Below are positions 48,894-61,729 of a stretch of 64,000 nt of DNA, piece after piece; within the stretch, counting starts at the first letter, position 1, and every line of letters begins with the position of its first letter. The DNA is from Lateolabrax maculatus (taxonomy: Eukaryota; Chordata; Actinopteri; Acropomatiformes; Lateolabracidae). A model generated the notes under the pieces. That model did not search any database. It saw nothing but the letters and a program-made list of their open reading frames with translations, and was not told the origin of the DNA. Where the stretch lies: positions 992,001 to 1,056,000 of the forward strand of contig CM062201.1 in assembly GCA_031216445.1 (NCBI GenBank), read 5' to 3'. Both the position numbers and the translations under genes were made by a program.

Positions 48894-49372
48894 GATGAGT
48901 AGAGCAAGCTGAATGGAATGAAGAGAGGAGCGATATTTAGGGTGTAGATTTCCAAGTACCCAGTAGATGGCAGCTTGTGTTTCTTTCTGGAGGTTCCCAA
49001 GGGCTTAGCCACCTCAAAATCATCTATGTACAAGAAAAGAGCAATCCTGAATTCTTCCTCTGTCAAGAGAGAATTGTCTTTAAACCGGTAACCATCCCTG
49101 TGAGATCTGTATCCTTGTGACAAATTTGTCTCAGATGACATGGCCTTATCTAAAATTTCTCCATTGTTTAGTAATGTCTGCAGCATTTTTAGTATGGGGA
49201 TATACACAACTGTCTGCCTGTCATTTCTTAGGACAAACTCAATAGGCGTCACCACTGAGAATTCTTTTCAAATGTATGATGTTCGCTTGCTAGTGGTTGA
49301 CAATGACCCCCTAGTAGAAGTGAATTTCAGGAATACATTATTCTCAGTAAATACTTTAGCTATCTCACTCAC
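48894..49372 (-). pseudogene. Truncated transposase core, U7 copy
   Basis: Private Lys to Arg change in FVLRND; otherwise the same breaks. Confidence 0.63.
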
Positions 49373-50149
49373 TTAAGAGTCCTCAACATCTCCACAATGT
49401 TGATTTAGTATTTTTCCAACCGAGGTATGTAACAATGGCTGTGAAAGCACATAAATTTGGTTGATCTGCTCTATAACTTCTTGCAGGGCATTTTCAGAGA
49501 TGTTAAGAATCGATGACATTTTCAGAAAAACAGCAGCTACATTATGTTCCAACTGACTCTCCAAGTCTCCCACATCTTCATTGAGCTCAGTAACCTCAAA
49601 CTCAACCTGATCAGTTTCAGGGGCACTATCCTCAGGTTGAATATTTATATTAGGTGGAGGTACCTCAAGTACATTATGTGACACAATTTCAGGTTTGAAT
49701 GCCATCTTATTGTGGTCTTGATGTTCTTTGCTTTTATGTGCATTAAAGGTTGAATAAACATTGCTCTGAAAGCTACAGCCTTGATATGGACAGGAAACCT
49801 TTTGCTTCAGCTTCAAATGTCTTCGTAAATGGGTAAAAAAGTCAGCTCCAGTGCAAGGCTCCACAAAGTCACACAGCTGACAATGGAAAGCAGTTTCACC
49901 CACGTTCCCCAGGTCCTTTTGAGTGTGCCATGTTGATAAGTGGACTTTGAGTGCATTGAAAGATTTAAATGTGCACAGGCACTCCTTATAAAGGCACGGT
50001 AGTGGTGATATTCGAGTGTGGCACCCGTGTTTTAAGCGGTAATGCTTAAGTAAGAAGCACCTCTTTTCAGCACAAAATGTGCAGTACTTACACAACCACT
50101 GCATAGGAAGTTTTTTGTCTTCTTGAAAAATCTGAAAAGAAAAGATCAT
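49373..50149 (-). CDS. C2H2 zinc-finger transposase N-terminus, U7 copy
   Basis: Translation unchanged from U1. Confidence 0.66.
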   Translation of the reverse strand: MIFSFQIFQEDKKLPMQWLCKYCTFCAEKRCFLLKHYRLKHGCHTRISPLPCLYKECLCTFKSFNALKVHLSTWHTQKDLGNVGETAFHCQLCDFVEPCTGADFFTHLRRHLKLKQKVSCPYQGCSFQSNVYSTFNAHKSKEHQDHNKMAFKPEIVSHNVLEVPPPNINIQPEDSAPETDQVEFEVTELNEDVGDLESQLEHNVAAVFLKMSSILNISENALQEVIEQINQIYVLSQPLLHTSVGKILNQHCGDVEDS

Positions 50150-50252
50150 TTTAGCATCAAGCCCGGCAAAATAGAAACAAAAAACAAAAACACTAACATG
50201 CAGTATCAGCCTTGAAATACCAGAGCAACAGAAAAAAACCTTCCTTGCAAAA

Positions 50253-50971
50253 TTGTCTCAGCTACAAACGCAGGTCGGAAAAATGGTGACCACCAGACTG
50301 CTTGAAGGCGTCTCAACACCTCCCCACTTGTGCAATGGTCCTGACCATGCGCACTACGTGTAGCAACCTGTACCAAAGATGTTGGGAGGACAATATGTCC
50401 ATGTGCACTTCGCCATAGCCCATGTGATGGTGGTTCACAATCTCCAGCTACTAGCAGTGGTCCTATACAGGTGGGTGTAGCTATGCGTTTTGCGGCTTCA
50501 TCTGCTAAGTTGTTGCCTTTAGCTATCAGGGAATTCGTTTTTTGATGAGCTACGCATTTAATGATGGCTAACACTTTTGGATGGTGTATGGCTTCTAGTA
50601 AAGCTGAGATGGCAGAAATGACGACATGTGTCTCACCGTTTGTGGTTTGGGAGCTTTCGATACTGCCTCAATTTGTGAGGGCACTATAGCTCATTTAGTG
50701 CCACAGAGTTGTCTACCTAAGTATTCAACCTGTGTCTGGCAAAACTGTAATTTATTTTTACTCACCTTGTGAGCCCCCTTTTCTAAAGCCATCAGGGCTG
50801 AGACTGAGTCTTGTGCACATTGAGCTTTGGAGGTGCTACATATCAAGAGATCATCTACATATTGTAGTACTGTACTGGACACGTCTAGGTGTTGCAGGTC
50901 ATTAGCCAATACTCGACTGAATATTGAGGGACTTTCAACATAGCTCTGCGGGAGACGTGTGTACGTATACT
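50253..50971 (-). pseudogene. pol: ERV integrase scrap fused to RNase H, and RT end, U7
   Basis: The private deletion at 50430/50431 places the RNase H tail and the integrase N-terminal remnant in one uninterrupted 122-aa frame (50574-50206). The hairpin and AT tract normally between them are gone. YVDD frame 50909-50691. Confidence 0.7.
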
Positions 50972-52322
50972 CACTGTAAAATCTAATTAGTTGACCTTAC
51001 TTAAAAAAAGTATGCAAACTCGTTGCAAATTAAGCAAAGTAATCTTAAGAATAGTGAGTTAGAAAAGCTTGTTTATTTTAAGTGTGCAGTACCAAATCAA
51101 GTAGTACAACTAAAAAAAAAAAAAAAAAGTTCATGTAACTTAATAGCCATGCTTAGTGTTAACTTAATTTTTTCATTTTGTGTGGACTGCTTGATACAAA
51201 TTTAACCCCACTTAGAATTATGATACCTACTACTTACTACTCACTCATTTTTTTTCAGTTCATTTCAGTTCAGTTAAATTAAACAAACCAATTTCCTTGA
51301 ATGGGTCCTTGTCCTTCTCCCATTTCTTATCTATTTTAGCTGTTATTACCTAATAAAGGGAAAAACACCACAAACATATACTTTAAAAGAACACTCACTG
51401 GGTTTGTTCAGCTGCATTACAACATTTATTAAAAAAATAATTGCATCACTGACAGATCTAGACTGAACAATAAATGTTCGATATTGTTACTTTTGATTCC
51501 AATTCTCCAATATAAAATGTGTGTTTTATCACTCATGTAATAACCTTACAATAAACAATAAAATGACTGTTCTCTATCCTCTTGTCATATTTAATGTATT
51601 TTAAAGCTAGTTGCAAAATTGCTCATAGTGTGATCTATGTCTGTTAGGCTATTGTAATAACAATATGCATTAAATCTATTATTCAGCCTCAAGTGTTCTG
51701 TTCCCAAGTATCACTTTCTTGTACATTCAAGTACAAAACAGCAGCTAAACAACAAACTTGTGGTTTGATTTGACTGTAGAACATGACATGGACATGGCAA
51801 AAATAAAACCACATTTTTGTGAGCTAATTCTATGCATGTAACAGTCTCACAATATTAAACAGGTAAACACCTGATAATTACAGGACTTAAGTGCATGCAA
51901 AATCATTGCATTTCTGATCAAAACTGAAAGTACAACAAATGCTTTTGTGTCCCAAAGCGAGCATCAGTCCAAGGTTTAAACCAACACAGAAAAACATCAC
52001 TCCTTGGGTTTTGTATTTGTACTACATTATAACTACTATAATTAAAAGTTTTCCCAAAACACAAATGTAAACAGGTCAACCTTGCTAGGTTCCTTTCTGA
52101 CAACATTATCTAACAACTCTTTGCAACACAAGGTGGCGCTATTTCCACCATTAGCATACTAGCATAACATGGTACACTTTAATAGAATTTTTTTTTTTTT
52201 TGAGATCATAAACAAGCCAGCTCAGTTGCATGAAAGCATAAAACTTTCTCTGATAACAGGAGAACATTAACTGCTGCATAATTTACAAAGTGCTATCTGA
52301 CAGCTGATGGCTCTTTACTGGT

Positions 52323-54610
52323 CTAACCCAGTAGACTGTTCTTCAAAGTTAACAGTTTTGGTGGGAGGTTTTCTTTCCCAGTCCAAGCATCACAGTCTGA
52401 ATGAAGTTGAGTGTATTTGCCATGCATTTTGGGTAATCCAAATGCAAAGCATATGTAAGCCCAAATAACAGACAAACTGCCTGAGGCAAGTTTTTTTATA
52501 TGATCCATGATGATACCTCCCTCCAGAATGATGGCAGTGGAGATGGGCTGGAGGTCTACTGAACTTGGACCCTCATGAGGATTATCTTCACTGACAACTG
52601 TCAGCACACCGACAGTGCATTCTAGGGCCTCGTCTCTCGCTGTACCCTACAAAGACACACACACACATTCTTCAGCATGGCAATTTATGCTCTTCTAAAC
52701 ATTCATTTTTAATGTTGAAAGCATTTGCTAGGGAATATGGTTTTAAATATGTGTTCACACTGGATTGTTACAATATAACCAACAAAATAAATGTGGTATG
52801 ATTAAACTAAAGCTATGGTCCACAAGGTCCATATATTCTTAAACAGTGACACTGACTTTTCAGCCTGGACTCCTGCTCCTTAGATTTACAATTAATTAAT
52901 GTGTACAACGTTTATGTGGCAAATTTCATTTTTATTTACTGGCTGTTTAAATACCTCTCAGATTAGCTGTGGAGGAATTGCCATACAAAATACATCAATC
53001 ACTGTACAAAATGTATATTGTATATTGTGCAGATAAAATTACATCTTCTATGTCAGCACAGATATAGTTCTATTTTAATGCAGACCAAACTTTTTCTTAT
53101 GTGCAAGTACTTACAGAGCATGTCTTGAAGAATTCACTGGAGTCGTCACCAAGTAAAATAGGAATGCCTTTGAGGACAACAGAGCGAAGTACTGTCACGT
53201 CTGGTGTCTAATGATACACAGAGAGAGAAAAGACCAGTTAACAGAGTAATTTGCAAGGCACAAGCACAAGTCAGACAGGAAATAGAATAGGTTGGGCTGG
53301 ATCATCTCATTTAGAACTTGATTGATGAACTATCACACAGATCAAAAGCAAAATTAACCTACTTACCATCCAGCTCATGTGCTGCATCAGCTCACTGAGC
53401 TTCTGGCCAACAGTTCCCCTTCTTGTTTTGAAAAGTTCAATGAAACGTGGGGTATACTGGTCCAGAGCCTCAAAGAAGTCTCCCTCAAGATTCTTACTTG
53501 CGATTCTGTTGAACTCAGCAAACACCTGAAAAGTAGAGAGAGGGGTGGGTAGGGATGGAGAGATGGCAGAAGTGTTAACATTCCAACAAGTGTGTTTGGA
53601 TTTCTAGCCACACACCTTGAATTTCTTTTTGATAGGCATTATTTTATTGGTTGAGAACAAAAATAGTTTACCTGTCTGTGAAGAGTGCTGGCCATCGTTC
53701 AACAATGTTCTGTACAGCAGGTTCCTTTTCTACAATTTCTTGTCTGCGTAGTGGGAATGATTGGTCCATCATTTGTGAGATGAGAGTGCCATTGGGTTGT
53801 TTCTTCTTCATTTCTTCCACGAGAACCTTTCTGGCATTTTCAAGGCTTGTTTCATCATGTCCTTCAGGTAAGTTAGGTAGGGAGTTTGCTTCACCTCTTT
53901 TTGGCCGTTTGATATTCTTGCTTGAGGATTCTCCTTCTGGGTTGCCTTTACTTCTTTTGCCTCCATTGATTGCTACATCCTCACATCCAGCTTTTTGAAG
54001 CTTTGTGCGATAATTTAAGGCTGTTTTTCCAGCCATACCATCTGTGTGGTCCAGGCTCAGTGAGGCAGGGGTGTTTGCTAATTAGTGCTTTTGCAACACT
54101 GCTGAAGTCATCATCTTTAGGGTAAGCCTTGAAACTGTACATCGTCTCAGCAAGCTTTTCTAGTATGTCATGCTTCATATCTCGTGGTAGAGTCATACGT
54201 GTTCCATCCTTCATAAAGGCAAGATCTGCCTGTCTGAGTCTATAGTCAACATCAACTGAGAAATTGGGTATGTCAAAGAAATCTGGCCACTGTTGTCTTA
54301 GCGATGGTGATGCTCTTCCTGTCGACAGGATCTCAGTGTCTGCTGTGCTGCACTCAGTGTCTGATGTTGTGGTGGGTGATGACAATGCGGTTAAATGGAG
54401 AGTCACAAGAGGGATGATTTTGAGCGTAGCTCTTTCAGGTAAATCAGTTATTTCAGTCAAATTGCAGAGGGCATTATGGACGTCTTGATCTTCATACTGC
54501 AGTTTAAAGTCATACTGCAGTGACAGTTTATCTACCAGTTGCACTTTTAATTCTTCAATAGACTGTGGTCTCTCATTTAAAGTCAACTTCCTGATATCAT
54601 CTTCAGCGAT
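52323..54610 (-). pseudogene. SAMD3-like cargo gene, U8 copy
   Basis: Private changes: Phe to Val in DQDVHNAL and Tyr to Ser in EANSLPNL. Exon blocks at 54610-53672, 53525-53367, 53207-53115 and 52646-52323. Confidence 0.64.
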
Positions 54611-55089
54611 GATGAGTAGAGCAAGCTGAATGGAATGAAGAGAGGAGCGATATTTAGGGTGTAGATTTCCAAGTACCCAGTAGATGGCAGCTTGTGTTTC
54701 TTTCTGGAGGTTCCCAAGGGCTTAGCCACCTCAAAATCATCTATGTACAAGAAAAGAGCAATCCTGAATTCTTCCTCTGTCAAGAGAGAATTGTCTTTAA
54801 ACCGGTAACCATCCCTGTGAGATCTGTATCCTTGTGACAAATTTGTCTCAGATGACATGGCCTTATCTAAAATTTCTCCATTGTTTAGTAATGTCTGCAG
54901 CATTTTTAGTATGGGGATATACACAACTGTCTGCCTGTCATTTTTTAGGACAAACTCAATAGGCGTCACCACTGAGAATTCTTTTCAAATGTATGATGTT
55001 CGCTTGCTAGTGGTTGACAATGACCCCCTAGTAGAAGTGAATTTCAGGAATACATTATTCTCAGTAAATACTTTAGCTATCTCACTCAC
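54611..55089 (-). pseudogene. Truncated transposase core, U8 copy
   Basis: MVTP form as in the short units; same stops and shift. Confidence 0.64.
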
Positions 55090-55866
55090 TTAAGAGTCCT
55101 CAACATCTCCACAATGTTGATTTAGTATTTTTCCAACCGAGGTATGTAACAATGGCTGTGAAAGCACATAAATTTGGTTGATCTGCTCTATAACTTCTTG
55201 CAGGGCATTTTCAGAGATGTTAAGAATCGATGACATTTTCAGAAAAACAGCAGCTACATTATGTTCCAACTGACTCTCCAAGTCTCCCACATCTTCATTG
55301 AGCTCAGTAACCTCAAACTCAACCTGATCAGTTTCAGGGGCACTATCCTCAGGTTGAATATTTATATTAGGTGGAGGTACCTCAAGTACATTATGTGACA
55401 CAATTTCAGGTTTGAATGCCATCTTATTGTGGTCTTGATGTTCTTTGCTTTTATGTGCATTAAAGGTTGAATAAACATTGCTCTGAAAGCTACAGCCTTG
55501 ATATGGACAGGAAACCTTTTGCTTCAGCTTCAAATGTCTTCGTAAATGGGTAAAAAAGTCAGCTCCAGTGCAAGGCTCCACAAAGTCACACAGCTGACAA
55601 TGGAAAGCAGTTTCACCCACGTTCCCCAGGTCCTTTTGAGTGTGCCATGTTGATAAGTGGACTTTGAGTGCATTGAAAGATTTAAATGTGCACAGGCACT
55701 CCTTATAAAGGCACGGTAGTGGTGATATTCGAGTGTGGCACCCGTGTTTTAAGCGGTAATGCTTAAGTAAGAAGCACCTATTTTCAGCACAAAATGTGCA
55801 GTACTTACACAACCACTGCATAGGAAGTTTTTTGTCTTCTTGAAAAATCTGAAAAGAAAAGATCAT
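55090..55866 (-). CDS. C2H2 zinc-finger transposase N-terminus, U8 copy
   Basis: Lys29 to Asn between the metal ligands of finger 1; all eight Cys and eight His ligands kept. Lies inside the complete 50972-58323 transposon. Confidence 0.7.
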   Translation of the reverse strand: MIFSFQIFQEDKKLPMQWLCKYCTFCAENRCFLLKHYRLKHGCHTRISPLPCLYKECLCTFKSFNALKVHLSTWHTQKDLGNVGETAFHCQLCDFVEPCTGADFFTHLRRHLKLKQKVSCPYQGCSFQSNVYSTFNAHKSKEHQDHNKMAFKPEIVSHNVLEVPPPNINIQPEDSAPETDQVEFEVTELNEDVGDLESQLEHNVAAVFLKMSSILNISENALQEVIEQINQIYVLSQPLLHTSVGKILNQHCGDVEDS

Positions 55867-56072
55867 TTTAGCATCAAGCCCGGCAAAATAGAAACAAAAA
55901 ACAAAAACACTAACATGCAGTATCAGACTTGAAATACCAGAGCAACAGAAAAAAACTAAATCCTTGCAAAAATCTATCTAATTATCAAGCTTTTAATCAT
56001 TTCACTTCTTTAAGACAAGAACAGCTACCAAATGAACACAGCAGTACAAAAGGTAAATGATAAATGACTCAC

Positions 56073-56119
56073 TTATGTGGTATCAAGGGAACTGTGGATT
56101 GATCACCATCTGCCTGAGC
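56073..56119 (-). other. Possible small 5' exon, U8 copy
   Basis: Same flanking splice motifs as at 4222-4268. Confidence 0.28.
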
Positions 56120-56517
56120 CTGGAAGGGGACAGTTAAGAAGAATACAACAATTTAACACAACCAAAGCTCACCACAACTCATAAACATCTTGTTTCCAGT
56201 ACAAGTGAAAACTGTAACATAGGCCTATTACCCACAAAGACAGTATTGTAATGTACATATTCTAGACAACATAACCTTAAAGAATAACTTAGGCCACTGA
56301 GTATGCCAGCAATGGTAACAGGCTATGATAAAAAGACAGACAGGGAGACCCTTTTGTCTGTCCCAAATTTGATCTGCGGGCTCTCACTGCACTCCTCGTG
56401 TGATCAGACAAGCACTGCGCAAGTAAACAGTGTGCGGCATAGACATATAAAGAGTAGACGCCGCATCGACCGCTACTGCCTATTGGCGCTGACGAGACGT
56501 GGGGCCGCCATCTTGGA

Positions 56518-57126
56518 CCGGTCACCCGCTCCACTCAGTGTAATCTGTCTGCAGGTACAATGAAGTGTCAATGCATTTAATTAATCATAACTCTGAATAC
56601 TAAACTGATTTTCACGGGATTTTTTTCTGCAAACGTCATACATGTAGGCATGATACCGGACACATGATTCGGGGTATTTTAATATACATAATAGGCATAA
56701 CGGTAATAGAATATTCTGGTATGTGATATATGCTATGTATGATATAATATAATACACACACACACACATATATATAAAAACACTAATATATGATAGAGAA
56801 GCAGAAGCAGATTGTGTACTACTCAGCTATTTTAATAAGTTGAAAAATGAAGAAACAATACAACATTATACATCAATATAAGATAAAACACAATAGACAG
56901 AAGTTAGATCTCAGAAAAAATGAATATGTATATCTACATATATATAAAAAAAAATGAAAATCTATATCTATCTATCTATCTCTCTCTCCCTATATATCTG
57001 TATATATAATATATATATATATATATTATATATACATGTGTGACGTTTGCATTAAACAATCCCGTGAAAATCAGTTTAGTATTCAGAGTTATGATTGATT
57101 AAACACTGAGTGGAGCGGGTGACCGG
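56518..57126. repeat. Inverted-repeat element, U8 copy, right arm shortened
   Basis: The left arm 56518-56646 is intact. The right arm 57033-57126 has lost about 36 bases between aaacac and actgag. The AT run is about half the U1 length. Confidence 0.6.
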
Positions 57127-57299
57127 CTCATTGGGCGCGCTAAACGTGGTAACCATGGAAACGACACAGCTACAAATATGACTAGTGTTAAGTGAGGAGG
57201 GTTAAATAAAATAACATTAAGTTAGCATAGTCCTAACTTAACAGCCGAGCGTAAAATAAAATGATACATCCAGACTTGTTCTGATGTTCTGCCATGTGA

Positions 57300-57790
57300 A
57301 TGCCCTCCTGCTCATGGAAACTCACAAACCGCCGGGATCAGTCTCTCATCGTGAGTGAGTACTCATAGATGACTGGCCTCAGAAAAAAAAATCAACTCCG
57401 ACAGCGGGTGTGCGCGTGCACGTGACGAGCACGCCCGCGACCGCTACACTAAAGTTTCTCCTCAACTTTAACGTGACAAAAGTAAGACACGTTATGTCCA
57501 TAATATAGTTCAGCTAGCTCAGAGCTATATAGCTCTGAGGCAGCGTTAGCCGACATTACAACACACATCATTACTAGCAAGCACGAAAAATATGGCGCTT
57601 ACTTACAGAAAGAAAACGGTCTAAACAAGGGTAAAATATTACTCACCAAATGAGTGTGCCAAGCACAAGAATGCTGAAAATAACCTTAACGAGTGCTGTT
57701 GCAGGGATTAGGTCCAGCTCCTCGTCCGTTGCGGGTGTGTTGTTGACATACCGTCAGGCGTAGAGAGGACGGAGTTGCGCATGCCCACAG
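57300..57790 (-). promoter_or_regulatory. Putative promoter/first exon, U8 copy
   Basis: CpG-rich block conserved; donor at about 57647/57646. Confidence 0.35.
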
Positions 57791-57830
57791 GTCGGGAAAA
57801 AAAAAAAAAAAGCCGGCGAAGTTTTCAAAT

Positions 57831-58150
57831 CGAAGCAAAAGTACTAATACCACTCCGTGAAACTACTCTTTTACAATACAGCTCCTTCAGTGAAAATTTC
57901 AATTAAGTAAAAAACATATAACCACAAAAAGAAATACTTAAAATATTAAAATTAAAAGTAGCATACTACTGATTATTATTATATATCGCGTATGTATTAT
58001 TACATATGCAGTGATGTAAAAAGTACAATATTTCCCTCTGAAATGTAGTGGAGTAAAAGTAGACAGTAATATGAAAAAAAAAGTAAAGTACTTAAAGTAC
58101 TTTGTACTTAAGTGCAGTATTGAGTAAATGTACTTGTAAAAGCACAATTA
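57831..58150. mobile_element. hAT-like short element, U8 copy
   Basis: Same motif series as in U1. Confidence 0.5.
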
Positions 58151-58323
58151 TCGAAAACATACTTTTTCTAAATTAATCCAGTTCAAGTAGACTGAGCTGG
58201 TGAGATTTTTCAACCACAAATTACAATTAACTTACTAAAAGTAAGTGTTAATAGCAATTTGATAAAAACTGATTTAAGTCAATTTACTATTTTTAATTAA
58301 ATACTATGTTTGCATTTACAGTG

Positions 58324-59370
58324 TACTGCTGTCCTTGATATGTAAAAGCAAACAGATACTGTGAATCTGGGTGTAATGGCACACTAACAAATGCTGTGTA
58401 CCAACAGGCGTCATGTGGGATATTAGAAAGCAAAGTATGTGGGTCTGGAACCACAGGTACTTCTGCATCTACAGTGGAATTAATGGCGCACAAATCATGC
58501 ACCAATCGATAGTCACTAGAGTTTATTTTGTTTTATTGGACAAGTTGGTGTATTACACAGACTTTTTGTTGGTTTTAACACACCTGCTGCTACCAAGCCC
58601 TTGATGGTGGGTCTTATACCTGCTATTTGGTGTGGTTTAATGGGATATTGTTTTTGGTATGGCAACACAATGCCCTCTTTTGCTTTGATGTGAACTGGCT
58701 GTGCTGACCTAACTAGCCCTACATCTGTTTTATGATGTGACCATAACTCATGTGGTATCTGATGTAGTAGCACACTATGTTCTTCTGAGAGTGGCAGTTG
58801 AGTAGGGAATCTCTGACTTAGTAGCACTTGGGCTCTTGTTCCTTTGTCATATGCTCGCAGAAATATTTTCACATATTGTCCATCGGAGGATGACTGCACA
58901 TGCGTGTTCTGAGTTGGTTTCCATACAGTCACTTGTAGTGCTGCCTTCACCATCGGTCCTAGGTCACGTGATTCATGTCCATTAGCTATCAGGAGTGTAA
59001 CATGTGGGACGGAGCTGGTGACTTGAAACCAGGGACGTAGTTCTGGTGGTAGAGTAACTGCTGCTGCTGGTCCTTGTGGTCCAACATACAGGTCTTGACA
59101 TATTACAGATAATATTTTGCCTGTAATCAACTCTGTCCAGCATTCTTTGTAGTCAGTATGTTGCTGAGTCTCATCATACATCAGAGTGCAGTGCAGCGGC
59201 AGTCGTGGTTCTTGTGCTGTGGGCAGTTCTTTCTGTATCCAGGCTTTTCACACACTCCATTGGTGTGCAAGTTCTGAGTCAGCTGGCCATTGGATCCAGT
59301 ATACTGCAGGCTGCACATATGTGAGTGTCTTTTGTCTTTCTCTTCGTCTGCCAGTGTGCTCTAAGTCTTA
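58324..59370 (-). pseudogene. pol: ERV protease-linker and RT N-terminal remnant, U8 copy
   Basis: Frames 59181-58516 and 58505-58293. At 58505-58517 a 13-base patch replaces the 8 bases of U1/U2, changing the break between the two frames. One Met to Ile change in QYPIKPHQ. Confidence 0.72.
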
Positions 59371-59379
59371 CAGTATCTC

Positions 59380-60008
59380 TTGCTGGAACATTTGAAGCAG
59401 GCTGGTATGTGGGATATCTCCAGTGAAGTGTTAAAGATATCTGTGAACACCAGAGACAGCTGGTCAGCACAGTGCTTCAGGGTGGATGGAGAGACAGAGT
59501 CTGGCCCGGCTGCTTTGTGGAGGTTCTGTCTCTTGTATTGTCTGTTAACATCCCTCTCCAGGATTGAGAGAGGTGTCACTGTGGACGGGAAGGGGGCCTC
59601 TGAGGTTTGAAGTTGTGGAGAGGCCCAGGCCCCTGCAGTGGTGGGAGAGGTGAAGCTGGTGGCCTGGGGCTGGTGGATGGAGTCCCAGGGGATTGTGTCT
59701 GGACTGTCCCATTGTCTTTCGAAACGACAGTAGAACTTGTTCAGATTGTTGGACAGGCGCAAGTCGTTAGCAGAGTGGGGGGCTCTGGGTTTGTAATGGG
59801 TGAGCTCTCTGAGCCCCTTCCAGACAGAAGCAGAGTCCTTGGCTGAGAACTGGTGTTGGAGTTTCTCAGAATACAGTCGTTTAGCTCCCCTCACCTCCTT
59901 GCTAAACCTGTACTTTGCCTCTTTGAACCTGCTTCTGTCTCCACTCCTAAATGCTTCCTCCTTTTGCGACCTTAGCTGTCTGAGACGGGTTGGCTGTGTT
60001 GTATCTTC
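59380..60008 (-). pseudogene. L2-type LINE fragment, U8 copy
   Basis: Translation identical to U1 (frame 60161-59361). Confidence 0.75.
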
Positions 60009-60444
60009 TGTAGCGATGATGTGATGATGATGAAGGAATCTCCGCTGACACCGACTTAGTTGTATAAAAAGGTTTATTACAAAAAGTACAGCGTCAAAAC
60101 AAGCACCATGGATTGCCTGTGAGAAGATCCGAAGCCAATGTGAATCTCCCCCGTTTTCCACTCAAACTACACCTTTTAAAGCCTCATGGTATAGCTAATG
60201 TGTGGTGACAAGATAGGCTCAGAGCCAACCTCATAACCATACATGGCTATTTTACAGAAAGGGAAGGTGGAACCTATAGTTCAGGTTGAAACTGATCTCA
60301 TCTCTTTGGAACTTTAGGAAAACAACCCCCAAGGGGCACCCATCTATGAAAGTAGCCAGACCTTGGACATAGGCTTATCTAAACATTTCCCACACAAGTA
60401 TCTAAACATTGGATCCACACAAGTATCTAAACATTGGACACACA
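60009..60444 (-). repeat. ERV LTR, U8 copy
   Basis: AATAAA at 60073-60078 and TATA-like site near 60172-60181 on the minus strand. Confidence 0.55.
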
Positions 60445-60749
60445 TGGGAGAGACATCTCTCAGCTCAGACACCTCATTTTACTTAAATTTGGGTCAATTT
60501 GGTTGCTTCTTCAGCTGTCATGGTTTGGTGTAGGTTTATCTATGTGCATTGATTTCGTGAACATTGTACCACTACCATCACTGTCCCTTCTTTTAGGCAT
60601 TGTCTGTGAACCACATGCGTGTCTATTTTTATGCCTTCTGGTCCTAATGTCAATGTTTGATTGTATTGAGCTGACTTTATATACGTGAGTGTGATTACGT
60701 TGTTTACTGGTACTCCTCCTCTCAGCCAGTCTCTGTGATCATCTTTGTC

Positions 60750-61688
60750 CTTGGATCTTGAAGCTGTCTATCTTCCAGTTGGGAGGCTTCACCATCCCTT
60801 TCTGGATCGTGCTGTGCCCTTGCTGTCTCACCTGGATCCCTCGCTCTGCAGCAATGGTTTAAATGGAACCAACATTTCTTACCCTCTACTTTCAGCGCAG
60901 TTGGGGTAGTTAGGATAACCTTAAAGGGTCCTTCTCACCTTGGTTGGTCCCACTTTCGTTTGAACACCTTTACGTAGACCCAGTCTCCAGGTTCAACTCT
61001 CCTTAGCTGCTCTGGAATGTCAGCGTCTCTGTCCTCAGACACAGCTTTTACCTGTTGGAGCACAGCTTTGTGTATTTGCGTTAGGTGTCGTAGGTAGCAT
61101 GTTAGTTCTCGTTCACATTGCTCGCATACGGCCCTCTACAAAAGGGAACCGGCATCGGTCTCCCTGTAAGTGCCTCGTGTGGTATTAGATGTGTTAGTCT
61201 CTTAGCTTAGTGTTAGTGTTAGTTAGTGTTCGTATAGCCATCAAAGCAAGTGGCAATGCATCTACCCAATTGATTTTATACTGACTGTCTGCTCTAATTT
61301 TTGCAAGTTTTGCTTTTAGCATGCCATTTGCCCTTTCCACTACTCTCTGTGACTGTGGGTGATACACACATCTGAACTTCTGTTTGATTCCTAGCATTTT
61401 TAGGGCTTTTTTTATTGTCTCAGCTACAAACGCAGGTCGGAAAAATGGTGACCACCAGACTGCTTGAAGGCGTCTCAACACCTCCCCACTTGTGCAATGG
61501 TCCTGACCATGCGCACTACGTGTAGCAACCTGTACCAAAGATGTTGGGAGGACAATATGTCCATGTGCACTTCGCCATAGCCCATGTGATGGACCTTCTT
61601 CAGTGATTATACTTGCCCCCCTTTTTGCCCATACAGAATGTGCATATGGACTTGCCTGATGTTGTGCTGCTATTACATAGCAGCACAT
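60750..61688 (-). pseudogene. pol: ERV integrase remnant, U8 copy
   Basis: Main frame 61688-61194; one Ile to Val change near its start. The C-terminal domain carries the same in-frame TGA (about 60935). Confidence 0.72.
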
Positions 61689-61729
61689 ATATATAGCTCA
61701 TATATATATATATATATATATCATATATA

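Larger units (their letters stand above)
45255..50252 (-). mobile_element. CACTG transposon copy, right part deleted
   Basis: Left end at 45255 after TACT; truncated at the shared joint. It keeps the longer AT-rich string near 46312. Confidence 0.75.
46136..51852. repeat. Tandem unit U7, short form with a second deletion (5,717 bp)
   Basis: Deletion joint at about 50252. A second, private deletion at 50430/50431 removes the hairpin and AT repeat between the integrase and RNase H remnants. Markers are mixed: Cys as in U4/U6, but Lys as in U3/U5. Confidence 0.93.
50972..58323 (-). mobile_element. Second complete CACTG transposon, 7,352 bp
   Basis: Both ends and the flanking TACT (50968-50971 and 58324-58327) are present. 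It is about 50 bp shorter than the 10461-17864 copy because of a shorter AT run and a 36-bp loss in the inverted-repeat element near 57105. Confidence 0.77.

Noticed and set aside
22684..51852. Regular spacing of short units considered as a CRISPR-like or classical satellite array
   Set aside because: Units are kilobases long, contain gene and transposon pieces, and have no short repeat/spacer pattern.
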